This document shows positions 17,811 to 28,937 of a DNA stretch of 64,000 nt, one piece after another. Numbering within the stretch: the stretch's first letter is position 1; every line of letters starts with the position of its first letter. The stretch is from assembly GCA_008015325.1 (NCBI GenBank), contig SSFI01000093.1, positions 32,942 to 96,941 on the forward strand, read 5' to 3'. A program made the translations under genes and the position numbers. Under the pieces are notes generated by a model that ran no database searches, was not told the origin of the DNA, and saw only the letters and a program-made list of their open reading frames with translations. Source of the DNA: Rheinheimera sp. Its GTDB lineage: Bacteria > Pseudomonadota > Gammaproteobacteria > Enterobacterales > Alteromonadaceae.

Positions 17811-20114
17811 GTGTTCAGCCTTTTCTTGACCCGTCGTTGTTATCACAAACATTTGTTAGTACTGGCAATTCTGTGCTGGCATAGCTTTGCTGTCGCAGCA
17901 CAATCAATGACAGATGGCAAAGCACAAGCATCAACCCAATCCGCAGAAGCCGTACAGGCGATTTTTCAGCGCTTAAGCGGCGATACCAAACTACCGCTGC
18001 AGTGGACTTTGCAAAGTGATAATCAGCCGCATTGGGTGGAAACCCGCATCGAACACGGCGTGATTAAAGTGCGCGGTAATGCTGCAACAGCATTGGCTTA
18101 TGGCGCTTATCAGTTGCTGCGCAGCCAGGGTTATTTATCGGTGAGCTGGGAAGGTAACCGGCTGGCGTTGCCGACCACTTTGCCGGACGTTGCTGTTACA
18201 AGGCTCGACAGCCTGTTTACCGACCGCGCTTATCTGAACGTGTGCGCTTATGGCTATTCCAGCCCCTGGTGGGATTGGCCGCGCTGGCAACAGGAAATTG
18301 ACTGGATGGCGCTGCACGGTGTGACTCAGCCGGTCGCGATGGAAGGTCAGGAGTTTATCTGGCAACAGTTGTGGCGCGAACTTGGCCTCAGCGACACTGA
18401 ACTTTCGCAATATTTTTCCGGCCCAGCTTTTTTGCCCTGGCAGCGCATGGGCAATATTGAAGCCCACGCCGGCCCTTTACCGCAATCTTACATTGAGAAA
18501 AAACGCCAGTTACAGCAGCAAATTCTGACCCAGATGCAGGCGCTGCAAATGCAGCCGGTGGTGCCGGCGTTTTCGGGTTATGTGCCGGATGGCTTAAAGC
18601 AGTTATTCCCAAAGGCGCGGATCAAAAAAATGAAAGCCTGGTCCGGTTTTGCCCGCGAAACCTACTGGCTGGACCCGGCCGACCCGCTTTTCAGCAAAAT
18701 TGCCAAAAGATTTATTGAGCTGTATCAGGCCGAATATGGCCCACAGCGTTATTTCCTGCTTGATGCCTTTAACGAAATGCTGCCGCCGGTTTCCACCGCG
18801 AACAAAAACGACGAACTTGCAAGCTATGGCGCCGCTTTGTACCAGACTTTGGCGCAAGCGTCGCCGGGCGCTATCTGGGTGATGCAGGGCTGGATGTTTG
18901 GCTCTGACGCACATTTCTGGGATCTGCCGGCGATCGAAGCCTTTTTAAGTAAAGTGCCCGCCAACAATATGCTTATTCATGACATCGGCAATGACAGATT
19001 TGATGTCTGGCAAAAAGCCAAAGGCTTTTATGGCAAACCCTGGGTCTTTGGGTTTATCCACAACTACGGCGGCAGCAACCCGGTTTATGGCGACTTCGAT
19101 TTTTACCGCCACAAAACCAATATTGCGCTCAATCATGCCGACAAAGGCCAGTTGCGCGGTTTTGGCGCTTTCCCGGAAGGCATTCATTCCAATAGTCTGG
19201 TGTATGACTTTATGTTTGATTTGGCCTGGCAGGGTAAACGCGACAATCAAATCCAGACGGCTACGACCACCGACTGGATAACACAGCAACTGCAGGCGCG
19301 CTACGGCGATGTAGACCCAGCCGTCAAAGCGCAGTGGCTGAATATCTACAAAGCGGTATACAGCACGCGGTATTGGGAGCCGCGCTGGTGGGAAGATGCC
19401 GCCGGCGGCGCTTTGCTGCAAAAGCGCCCCAAGCTGGACTACCTGCGTTATACCGGCGCGCCGGGTAACTTATTGCTGCTGGACCAGGTGCTGCGTGATT
19501 TAACCCAGTTGCCAGCAAGCGCATTAAAAGCCCCTTTGCTGCAATTTGATTTAGTCGATTTGCAGCGCCACAGCGCCACGCAACATATCGATATGCTGCT
19601 GCAACATACCATGCTGGCGTACAGCCAGGGCCAGCTGGCGCAGGGCGATAAATTACGGGCGCAAGCCAAAGCGCTGGTTCTCGCCGTCGATGCGTTAATG
19701 GGCTATCAGGCGCCCGGCACCCAACGCGAAACTTTGTACTCCTGGGTGGCGGATGCACGCGCTTATGGCGACACAGCTGCAGAAAAAGCTTTGTATGAAC
19801 ACAATGCCAAACTGCAGGTAACGCGCTGGGGCGGCGATAAACTCAAAGACTATGCCTCCAAAGCCTGGTTTGGTTTATACGCCGAATATTATCTGCCGCG
19901 CTGGGAGCTGTTTTTTAGTGCACAGCGTGAGGCGTTAGTGGCGAAACAACCTTTTGATGCCAAAGCCACGCAAGCGAAATTAATTGCCTTTGACGACGTC
20001 TGGCTGCAACAGCCGCTGGCGGCGCCGCAACAGGCACCGGCGGATTTAAAGGCTGCACTTATGGCCATCCAGCAACAAATTCTGGCCAGCAAAGCGCCAC
20101 CTTCTAACCTGTAA
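17811..20114 (+). CDS. Alpha-N-acetylglucosaminidase (NAGLU, GH89); probable GTG start at 17811
   Basis: YLNVCAYGYSSPWWDWPRWQQEIDWMALHGVTQPVAMEGQEFIWQQLW, PVVPAFSGYVPDGL, YFLLDAFNEM, VMQGWMFG, WVFGFIHNYGG. Confidence 0.92.
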   Translation: MFSLFLTRRCYHKHLLVLAILCWHSFAVAAQSMTDGKAQASTQSAEAVQAIFQRLSGDTKLPLQWTLQSDNQPHWVETRIEHGVIKVRGNAATALAYGAYQLLRSQGYLSVSWEGNRLALPTTLPDVAVTRLDSLFTDRAYLNVCAYGYSSPWWDWPRWQQEIDWMALHGVTQPVAMEGQEFIWQQLWRELGLSDTELSQYFSGPAFLPWQRMGNIEAHAGPLPQSYIEKKRQLQQQILTQMQALQMQPVVPAFSGYVPDGLKQLFPKARIKKMKAWSGFARETYWLDPADPLFSKIAKRFIELYQAEYGPQRYFLLDAFNEMLPPVSTANKNDELASYGAALYQTLAQASPGAIWVMQGWMFGSDAHFWDLPAIEAFLSKVPANNMLIHDIGNDRFDVWQKAKGFYGKPWVFGFIHNYGGSNPVYGDFDFYRHKTNIALNHADKGQLRGFGAFPEGIHSNSLVYDFMFDLAWQGKRDNQIQTATTTDWITQQLQARYGDVDPAVKAQWLNIYKAVYSTRYWEPRWWEDAAGGALLQKRPKLDYLRYTGAPGNLLLLDQVLRDLTQLPASALKAPLLQFDLVDLQRHSATQHIDMLLQHTMLAYSQGQLAQGDKLRAQAKALVLAVDALMGYQAPGTQRETLYSWVADARAYGDTAAEKALYEHNAKLQVTRWGGDKLKDYASKAWFGLYAEYYLPRWELFFSAQREALVAKQPFDAKATQAKLIAFDDVWLQQPLAAPQQAPADLKAALMAIQQQILASKAPPSNL

Positions 20115-20121
20115 GCGGACG

Positions 20122-21243
20122 ATGTTGATGCAGAACAACCGACTGATAGCGCTGGACCTGTTTCGTGGCCTGACCATCCTGATGATGATTATGGTCAACA
20201 GCCCCAATACCTATGGCACTTTCTCGCATGCCTATTGGGATGGCGTGACTTTTGCCGATTTTGTCTATCCGTTTTTTCTGGTGATTGTTGGGGTGGCAAT
20301 TGGCCTGGGTTTTGCGCCATTGCCGGCCGGGCAACAGCGCAGTGGCGCGCAAATTCGCCAGCTTTTACCGAAAATCCTGCGCCGCACTGTGCTGTTATTT
20401 GCACTCGGGCTGTTCGTCAATCTGCTGTATCTGAAATTCTCCGATGTACGGGTGCTTGGCGTGTTGCAGCGCATTGCGATTGTTTATTGTGTCTGTGCCG
20501 TACTGACCTTGTATTGCCAGTGGCGCAGTTTACTCGCCATCGCGCTCAGTATCTTACTGGGCTACTGGCTGCTGATTTTATGGCTGCCGGCACCAGGACT
20601 GGTGGCCGGTCAGTTGGAACGCGGTGCCAATCTGGTGAACTGGGTCGATAGCGCTTATTTGCCTGGCATGTTATGGCGCGGCAGCTGGGACCCGGAAGGA
20701 CTGCTCAGCACTTTACCGGCGATCAGCAGCGGCCTGGCTGGTGTGTTATTGGCTCGCATTATTCAGGCCAGTAAAGGGCTGGATTTGCATGTGTTAGTCA
20801 GCCGGCTCTTTGTCGTGGGTGTGCTGTGCTGTTTTGCCGGCTGGTTATGGAGCCTGCAATTTCCGCTGATTAAACAAATCTGGAGCAGCTCTTTCGTACT
20901 GCTGACCAGCGGCATGGCGTCGATAGTGCTGGCCACGCTCATTTGGTACTGCGACTGCGCCGGTTATCGCGCTTTGACACAAGTGCCAATGATTTTTGGC
21001 TCTAATGCGATTGTGGCTTATGTGCTGCACGTGGCGCTGGAAAAACTGCTGGAAGTGCCGCTTGGTACTTTTGTGGGTAGTGGTGAAGGCAGCCTGTCGG
21101 TGCTGGGCCATTATCAGGCCTGGGCGCAGGCGACAGGTCTGAATCAATTCTGCACTGTAGGTCTTTGGATGGTCGTGTTTGTCGGTTTGTGTTTTTTGCC
21201 CGTGTATGCGCTGTACCGCGCCAAGATTTTTGTGCGGATTTAA
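20122..21243 (+). CDS. DUF5009 / heparan-alpha-glucosaminide N-acetyltransferase (HGSNAT/NagX)-like membrane acyltransferase
   Basis: NRLIALDLFRGLTILMMIMVNSPNTYGTFSHAYWDGVTFADFVYPFFLVIVGVAI; multi-TM; VLGVLQRIAIVYCV. Confidence 0.88.
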   Translation: MLMQNNRLIALDLFRGLTILMMIMVNSPNTYGTFSHAYWDGVTFADFVYPFFLVIVGVAIGLGFAPLPAGQQRSGAQIRQLLPKILRRTVLLFALGLFVNLLYLKFSDVRVLGVLQRIAIVYCVCAVLTLYCQWRSLLAIALSILLGYWLLILWLPAPGLVAGQLERGANLVNWVDSAYLPGMLWRGSWDPEGLLSTLPAISSGLAGVLLARIIQASKGLDLHVLVSRLFVVGVLCCFAGWLWSLQFPLIKQIWSSSFVLLTSGMASIVLATLIWYCDCAGYRALTQVPMIFGSNAIVAYVLHVALEKLLEVPLGTFVGSGEGSLSVLGHYQAWAQATGLNQFCTVGLWMVVFVGLCFLPVYALYRAKIFVRI

Positions 21244-21246
21244 CCT

Positions 21247-22380
21247 GTGTTCGCTGTCAGTGTGTTAGCAGCTTTCGCCCTGGCCGCGGCACCATTGCCG
21301 GATTGCCGGCTTAATCAAGCACACTGGCTGGGATCACACAACAGCTTTAAACCTGTGTTGCCGGCGGCTTATTACGACACTCTGGCCACAAGGCTACAGC
21401 AGCTGGCGGAACCGCCGGCACGACTACAACTGCAAGATAAATTGCAGACACTGCGCTACGGCCACGCCAGCCTGACCAGCCAACTTAATAGCGGCCTGCG
21501 CCTGCTGGAGCTGGATTTTCTTAAAGACGACGCCGGCGGTAGTTTTGCCAGGCCCTTGTTTGGCGCAGAGCTTAAACAGGCGTTGCTACCACAAACTCAG
21601 CAAGATTTACCCGCCCAATATTTCCCTGCAACATTGACCCAGCCGGGTTTTAAAGTGCTGCATTTGCCTGACATTGACTTCGCCAGTCATTGTGCGCAGG
21701 CCCGCGACTGCATTGCCACGCTGGTGCAGTGGTCGAAAACCAATCCCGGCCACTGGCCAGTGCTGATTGTGATCAACGTGCGCGAGCAGAGGGCAGGCGG
21801 CTATTTGCCAGCCGCCATTGCCGCAAGAGTTTCAAAAGTAGAGTCGTGGCAGGCCACAGATTACCAAGCGCTGGAACAGCTGTGGCTGGACGGTCTGGGC
21901 CGCGAAAGGTTGCTCACACCCGATGATGTGCGCAAGGCGCCATTGAGCCTCGCTGCCAGTGTCCAACAGCATGGCTGGCCCACTTTAAAACAAGCCGCCG
22001 GCCGGTTTTTGTTGTTATTTGACGGCTCGCCGGCGCAGCTGGCGCTTTATCGCAGCGGCCACCCGTCGTTGCAGGGAAGGCTGATGTTTGGCAATTATGC
22101 TGCGGATACTGATGAAGCGGCAATTCGGGTGCTGAATGACCCTGCAACTGAGCAGGCGGAAATCGCCAGCGCACTGGCGTTGGGCCTGTTGGTGCGTACA
22201 AGAAGCGACGACGGCAATGTGCTGCAGCCAGCCCGCTTTCAGGCTGCGCTTACAAGCGGTGCTCAGTTTATTTCATCAGATTTTTATGCAGGCGCGCCGC
22301 AAGGCGAGCCCGAGCTGCAATTTCGCCTGCCAGACGGGCCTTTTACCGCAGTGTCCTGTCAAACCAGAGGAGCCCCCTGA
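21247..22380 (+). CDS. Ca2+-dependent phosphoinositide-specific phospholipase C-like protein
   Basis: LNQAHWLGSHNSFK, LRLLELDF, VLHLPDIDFASHCAQARDCIATLVQWSKTNPGHWPVLIVINVRE; signal peptide; GTG start. Confidence 0.8.
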   Translation: MFAVSVLAAFALAAAPLPDCRLNQAHWLGSHNSFKPVLPAAYYDTLATRLQQLAEPPARLQLQDKLQTLRYGHASLTSQLNSGLRLLELDFLKDDAGGSFARPLFGAELKQALLPQTQQDLPAQYFPATLTQPGFKVLHLPDIDFASHCAQARDCIATLVQWSKTNPGHWPVLIVINVREQRAGGYLPAAIAARVSKVESWQATDYQALEQLWLDGLGRERLLTPDDVRKAPLSLAASVQQHGWPTLKQAAGRFLLLFDGSPAQLALYRSGHPSLQGRLMFGNYAADTDEAAIRVLNDPATEQAEIASALALGLLVRTRSDDGNVLQPARFQAALTSGAQFISSDFYAGAPQGEPELQFRLPDGPFTAVSCQTRGAP

Positions 22381-24119
22381 TGCTGACCCGTCGTACTTTT
22401 CTGCAATCGGCGCTGGCCGCTGCTGCCGCCACGCCTCTTTTGGCAAAGGCAGGGGCAAAAGCCGAATCACAAAGCCGGTTGGCGCAATTTGAACAGTTGT
22501 ATCTGCAGCTAGCCAAAAATAGCGCAAGGCCAGCTTTACCTGCCGGCAAAAGGGTGCTGGTCAAAAGCTTAGGTGTCGCTGCCGATGGCCGCTCTAAAGT
22601 CACAACCGCGTTGCAGCAGGCCATAGATACCTTAGCCGGGAGTGGTGGTGGCACTTTGCAATTTAGTAAAGGCCAGTATCTGAGCGGTGCGCTGCAGCTA
22701 AAAAGCGGCGTGACACTGGAATTTGACGAAGGCGCCGTGCTACTCGGCAGTGTCGATATCGCCGATTATTATGATGAACAAGGCCAGCTGCACGCGCTGC
22801 TGTGGGCCGACCAGGCCAGCAATATTGCGTTGTGTGGCAAAGGCCGTGTAGACGGGCAAGGCCGGCAGCTTGCTAACAATATCAGTGATTTACATCATTC
22901 GGGCCAGCGCGTCGAGCCGGATTTTAACCTGTGGCGCAACCGCTCCAATCATCGGCCACAAGTCATCGCTTTTACCCACTGCGATAACATCCGCATTTAT
23001 GACCTGACCATCGCTAACAGCGCGGCCTGGGTGCAGCATTATGGCGCCTGCACCGACCTGGTGATTGACCAAATTCGGGTCGACAGTGACTGCTACTGGA
23101 ATAACGACGGCATCGATATCAACGACTGCCGTAACGTGCGCGTCAGCCACTGTTTTATCAACGCGGCGGACGATGCGATTTGCCTGAAATCGACCAAAGG
23201 TTTGTTTAACGAAGATATTGAGATCCGCGACTGCGTGGTGCGTTCATCGGCCAATGGCGTTAAGTTTGGCACTGAGTCGCAGGGTGGTTTTCGCCGCGTC
23301 AAAATCAGCAACATCGTGGTGTTTGACACTTACCGCGCCGCAGTGGCGCTGGAAAGCGTCGACGGCGCCTTTTTAGAAGATGTCGAAGTCGACGGTATCG
23401 ACGCGCAGCATGTTGGCTGCGCGCTGTTTATCCGCCTCGGCCAGCGCAATATGGGCGTAGCGCCTGACAAAGCTGTCGGCACTTTGCGCAATGTGCGTTT
23501 TCGTAACCTCAAAGCAGATATCGCCTTTGGCCCGGCCGATTTGGCCTACCAGGTGCGGGGGCCTTTATTAAACGCGCTGCATAACCCCATTCCTGCTTCT
23601 ATCACCGGCTTGCCGGATGCCAAAGTGCGCGATGTGCTGCTGGAAAATATCGATATCAGCTACCCGGGCCGCGCCAACAGTGGCATGGCGTACCGGCCTT
23701 ATCATCAGCTGCATCTGGTACCGCAGGAGCGCGCGGCTTATCCGGAATACAGCATGTTTGGCGAACTGCCGGCTTATGCTTTGTTTGTGCGCCATGTTGA
23801 TGGCTTGCAGGTGAAAAATTTAACAGTCCGCTGCCGCGATACGGATTTTCGCCCGGCGCTGGTGCTGGACGATGTACAAAGGCTGCAGCTGCAGCAGGTG
23901 TATGTCGCCGGCAGACAACGACCGCAACTGGTGCTGCAAAAGGTGGATAAGCCGCTGTTGCTGGCACTTCATAGTGATAGCGCGACTGGAGCTATTGAAC
24001 CGCTGAGTGCTGACAATGGCGGCATCGTGCAGGTAAAACCACTGGCGCCTTATTTTGATACTGCCGCCGGGCCGGATAAAAACAGTACTTTGCAGTTTGC
24101 GCCTGGAAATAAAGCATGA
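22380..24119 (+). CDS. GH28-like right-handed beta-helix protein, Tat signal
   Basis: LTRRTFLQSALAAAAATPLLA (Tat-type); GGGTLQFSKGQYLSGALQLKSGVTLEFDEGAVLLGS; DCYWNNDGIDINDCRNVRVSHCFINAADDAICLKS. Confidence 0.85.
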   Translation: MLTRRTFLQSALAAAAATPLLAKAGAKAESQSRLAQFEQLYLQLAKNSARPALPAGKRVLVKSLGVAADGRSKVTTALQQAIDTLAGSGGGTLQFSKGQYLSGALQLKSGVTLEFDEGAVLLGSVDIADYYDEQGQLHALLWADQASNIALCGKGRVDGQGRQLANNISDLHHSGQRVEPDFNLWRNRSNHRPQVIAFTHCDNIRIYDLTIANSAAWVQHYGACTDLVIDQIRVDSDCYWNNDGIDINDCRNVRVSHCFINAADDAICLKSTKGLFNEDIEIRDCVVRSSANGVKFGTESQGGFRRVKISNIVVFDTYRAAVALESVDGAFLEDVEVDGIDAQHVGCALFIRLGQRNMGVAPDKAVGTLRNVRFRNLKADIAFGPADLAYQVRGPLLNALHNPIPASITGLPDAKVRDVLLENIDISYPGRANSGMAYRPYHQLHLVPQERAAYPEYSMFGELPAYALFVRHVDGLQVKNLTVRCRDTDFRPALVLDDVQRLQLQQVYVAGRQRPQLVLQKVDKPLLLALHSDSATGAIEPLSADNGGIVQVKPLAPYFDTAAGPDKNSTLQFAPGNKA

Positions 24120-25645
24120 AAAACAAGTATTTATTAAAACCGCTTTGCCTGTTCATCGCTTTGTTACTGACTGGCTGTGCACAGCAACAAAGCCAGCAAC
24201 AGGCGCCAGCTCAGCCAAAACGCTGGCTGGCCGGTGACCACCATATCCATACCCACTACAGCGTGAAGTGGGACAACAGCGTCTTTCCGCCGAGGCCAAT
24301 TATTGGCGGCGATGCCAAATATTCCATCCCGCTCAACGCCCAGATGGCAAGCCACTATGGCCTCGACTGGATAGTGCTGACCGACCATGGTGGGCCGAAT
24401 CGCGCGGAGTTGGCGTTAAAACAGGCCTATCCGGAGCTATTAGCATCACGGCGCGCGCTGCCGCAGATTTTACAGTTTCACGGCATGGAATTCGACGTGC
24501 CGGGCAATGCACCGGGTGGCCGTCACGCCAGTTTTATCATGCCGTACCGGCCTGATGCGGTGGTAAACGGCAGCAGGCCTAATGAAGCCGAGCAACTGTT
24601 TAGTATTGAGCGGATTTACAACGGCCGTCAGGGCGTACCGCCCGGGCCGGAAAAAGCCGAAGACAGTTATATGCTCAAAGCGCTTGAGGCGATGGCCAAG
24701 TTGCCAGACCCACCGTTAGTGCTGGCCAATCACCCGGCGCGGCTCGCCAAAGGCTTCCGGCAGTATTTTAAAATTACGCCGAAACAATTACGCGACTGGC
24801 AGGACACGGCGCCCGGCGTAATGATCGGTATGACCGGCGCTGAAGGCCATCAGGCGGCAACACTGAACGCCGACGGCAGCCCAAAACTAGGCGGCATCCG
24901 CGGCGAATACCCGGAGCACCCGACCTATGGCGGATATGATCAGATGACGGCGCGTTTAGGTGGAGTCTGGGACAGTTTATTAAGCGAAGGCCGCCGGTTT
25001 TGGGTCACTGGTGTTTCTGACAGCCACGGCCATTACACCGACGGCTGGGCCGATTTCTGGCCGGGCCAATACGCCAAAACTTATGTGCTCGCCGACAAAA
25101 ACTACGACGCCATTTTTGCCGCGCTGAAAAGCGGCCAGATCTTTGTCACCACCGGCGATTTAATCGACGAGTTGGATCTCAGTGTGCAAGTGCCGAGCGT
25201 TGGTAAGTCTCAAACCGCAAAAGCCGGCGAAAGCCTGAAGGTGAAAGCCGGCAGCGATGTCGCAGTGCAGATCCGCTTTCGCGTACCGGCCGCTTTAAAC
25301 GGCAATCACGAACGGCCCCAAGTCGCCCGGCTGGATGTTATCGGCGGGCTTGTCACAGGCCCGGCAGCCGACCGTAACAATGATCGTAATAGCGACGAAG
25401 CACCACAAACCCGCGTGCTGCAACGCTTTGAGCAAAGCGCATTTGGCAAAGTATCAAGCGACAGCAACGGCGTGGTGTATCAGCTCAGTTATCAGCTTAA
25501 AAACCTGCAACACAGCCAATACATCCGTCTGCGCGGCACCAATCAGCGCGGCGAGCTTGAGCCCAATGCCGACACCAAAGGCGAAAACCCCTGGAGCGAT
25601 TTGTGGTTTTACAGCAATCCGGTGTTTATTGAAGTGGGGCAGTAG
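24116..25645 (+). CDS. PHP-domain metallohydrolase, CehA/McbA family, lipoprotein
   Basis: LLLTGCAQQ lipobox; AGDHHIHTHYS, IVLTDHGGPN, HGMEFDVPG, VTGVSDSHG metal-ligand motifs. Confidence 0.85.
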   Translation: MKNKYLLKPLCLFIALLLTGCAQQQSQQQAPAQPKRWLAGDHHIHTHYSVKWDNSVFPPRPIIGGDAKYSIPLNAQMASHYGLDWIVLTDHGGPNRAELALKQAYPELLASRRALPQILQFHGMEFDVPGNAPGGRHASFIMPYRPDAVVNGSRPNEAEQLFSIERIYNGRQGVPPGPEKAEDSYMLKALEAMAKLPDPPLVLANHPARLAKGFRQYFKITPKQLRDWQDTAPGVMIGMTGAEGHQAATLNADGSPKLGGIRGEYPEHPTYGGYDQMTARLGGVWDSLLSEGRRFWVTGVSDSHGHYTDGWADFWPGQYAKTYVLADKNYDAIFAALKSGQIFVTTGDLIDELDLSVQVPSVGKSQTAKAGESLKVKAGSDVAVQIRFRVPAALNGNHERPQVARLDVIGGLVTGPAADRNNDRNSDEAPQTRVLQRFEQSAFGKVSSDSNGVVYQLSYQLKNLQHSQYIRLRGTNQRGELEPNADTKGENPWSDLWFYSNPVFIEVGQ

Positions 25646-25743
25646 GTTGATTCACCAGTTCTATTTCTGGCCTTCGGTTCAGGGTAATTCATGCTTTTAC
25701 TATACCTCCGCGTTTAGCTAAGCTAAGGATTTTATGGCGATGA

Positions 25744-26736
25744 ATGGTTCAGATGAAGACTTTGTTTGAAGAACCGCTGTGGCCTGAAAAACCGCTTGAA
25801 ATGCAAAGAGCCGACTCTCGCAGCGGTCTGATGGCATTTAAGGGGGTTAATTCTGACTTACAGTGCAGGACATTTCAGTTTTCAGTCGGGCCGCTGCACA
25901 GGCATGGTACGCCGGATGTGGCGGTATCGATTGGTGGATTTCATAGTTGTATTAAACCGCTTGATGTTTTGCGGTTCTATCCGCCAGGTATGTCTCGTTA
26001 CTTTCTGGTGCAACCATCCGGCCAGATAGCACTCGGGGCTTGTGGCATTGAACAGGCTTCGGAATGTATCAGGTTGCTGCGGGAATTTACCTTGTCTCAG
26101 TGGGTTGATACGGCCTTACGCAGCACCTTAGATGCCGCCGCAGCAAGAACAATAACGGCGCAGGAGCATTACTCGGTTGCATCCTGTGAGCAGGACTTTT
26201 CTGCCGCGCTCAACAGCGGGCATTGTTCATTAACGGCAAACGTCGGTGATTATGCTGCTGCTTGCAATGATGGTCACCGGGGAGTGGCAAGCAGCACTGG
26301 CGATCAGTCTGTAGTGTTTAGTCGTGGCCATCATGCCTTGGCAGCAAATACCGGAAATCGATCGGTGGCGGCTGCACAGGGGCCGCAGTCGCTTGCAGGT
26401 AATAGCGGGCACCATGGCATCGCACAGGTGGCTGGTGAGGCTTCCATCGCATCTAATACCGGTTCTCGTGCGCTCGCTCTCTGTTTGGGGCCCCGCTCGA
26501 TCGCGGTCACGACTGCAGATCATTCACAAGCCTGCGCTGACCTGCAAGGCTCGATTGCTCTGGCTGACGGCCGGGCAGTCAAAGCAAAAGCGGCAGCTGG
26601 CGCAGCGATTATTCTGGTACACCGTGGTGCGCATGATGAGTTAATTCATATCCGTTGTGGAGTCGCCGGTAAGGACTTAAAAGCGGACGTCTGGTACGGG
26701 CTGGGTGCCGATGGTGAATTCATAGAAATTTTTTAG
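25744..26736 (+). CDS. DUF7666-like protein with about ten decapeptide repeats
   Basis: MAFKGVNSDLQCRTFQFSVG...GGFHSCIKPLDVLRFYPPGMSRYFLVQPSG head; TGDQSVVFSRGHHALAANTGNRSVAAAQG repeats; KADVWYGLGADGEFIEIF tail. Confidence 0.7.
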   Translation: MVQMKTLFEEPLWPEKPLEMQRADSRSGLMAFKGVNSDLQCRTFQFSVGPLHRHGTPDVAVSIGGFHSCIKPLDVLRFYPPGMSRYFLVQPSGQIALGACGIEQASECIRLLREFTLSQWVDTALRSTLDAAAARTITAQEHYSVASCEQDFSAALNSGHCSLTANVGDYAAACNDGHRGVASSTGDQSVVFSRGHHALAANTGNRSVAAAQGPQSLAGNSGHHGIAQVAGEASIASNTGSRALALCLGPRSIAVTTADHSQACADLQGSIALADGRAVKAKAAAGAAIILVHRGAHDELIHIRCGVAGKDLKADVWYGLGADGEFIEIF

Positions 26737-26969
26737 TGGCAAAGTCGGCATCGTCAATATTGCATTCGCAGCTGCGATGTTTTGGGACTTTATTTCTTCA
26801 GCCAAGGGAATAGTTTTATCTTTCAATTGGCGCTTTAAATCGCAAGCCAATCTGCAAAATGAGATGAAAGTCTGGTGGCGCTTTTTACACTTTTGTTCCC
26901 ATTATCCGGTTGTTGCACCTTGTAAACTTGTCCCGTTTTATTATTACAAATAAAGATATCTGACACTTT

Positions 26970-27272
26970 ATGATAGATGGGGCCTACGCGACGAATACCC
27001 AAAACTGGTCTTGGGTTGAATCGGTTAAACCTAATTCTGGTCCGACCGGTTACTTCTCGTCTGAGTATGGTCGAGCATTCTGGAATGATGACAATTCAAA
27101 CATGGCTGTTGAATCCAGCGATTTAAGTGAATTTGACAGTTGGCCTGGTTCCTTATTAGTTCGCGCGGGTTCTGTAAATGCAAACCCAGTGTCATCACCA
27201 AGCATCCTCAGTCTGTTGGGGCTGGGACTTGTTGGTTTAGTCGTAAATCGTCGACGTAAAATCACCCGATAG
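26970..27272 (+). pseudogene. C-terminal remnant of a PEP-CTERM-like exported protein
   Basis: YFSSEYGRAFWNDDNSN...WPGSLLVRAGSVNANPVSSPSILSLLGLGLVGLVVNRRRKITR; in-frame TGA at 26961 just upstream, no signal peptide. Confidence 0.55.
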
Positions 27273-27366
27273 CCCTGGGACTCAATATGGTGGTAAATCG
27301 TAACAAAGGCAGCTGGGTCCATCCTGCTTCTTTGTTGCTGATACAGTTAAAGTCATCATGAACGTG

Positions 27367-27403
27367 ACAAGGCCCGGCAACATCGCCGGGCTTTGGTTTT
27401 TCA
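27367..27403. terminator. Intrinsic terminator
   Basis: aaggcccggcaacatcgccgggctttggttttt hairpin plus T-rich tract. Confidence 0.6.
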
Positions 27404-27413
27404 CATCAACCCC

Positions 27414-28928
<1,515 letters not shown>

Positions 28929-28937
28929 AAAAACGCC

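Noticed and set aside
17043-17852. 269-aa minus-strand ORF and the 182-aa ORF at 14858-15406
   Set aside because: Antisense to the TonB-dependent receptor gene; no recognisable motifs.
18945-19421. 158-aa minus-strand ORF
   Set aside because: Antisense to NAGLU coding region.
17811-25645. Heparan sulfate or GAG degradation locus
   Set aside because: NAGLU and HGSNAT homologues suggest it, but no sulfatase, heparin lyase or unsaturated glucuronyl hydrolase was seen in the window.
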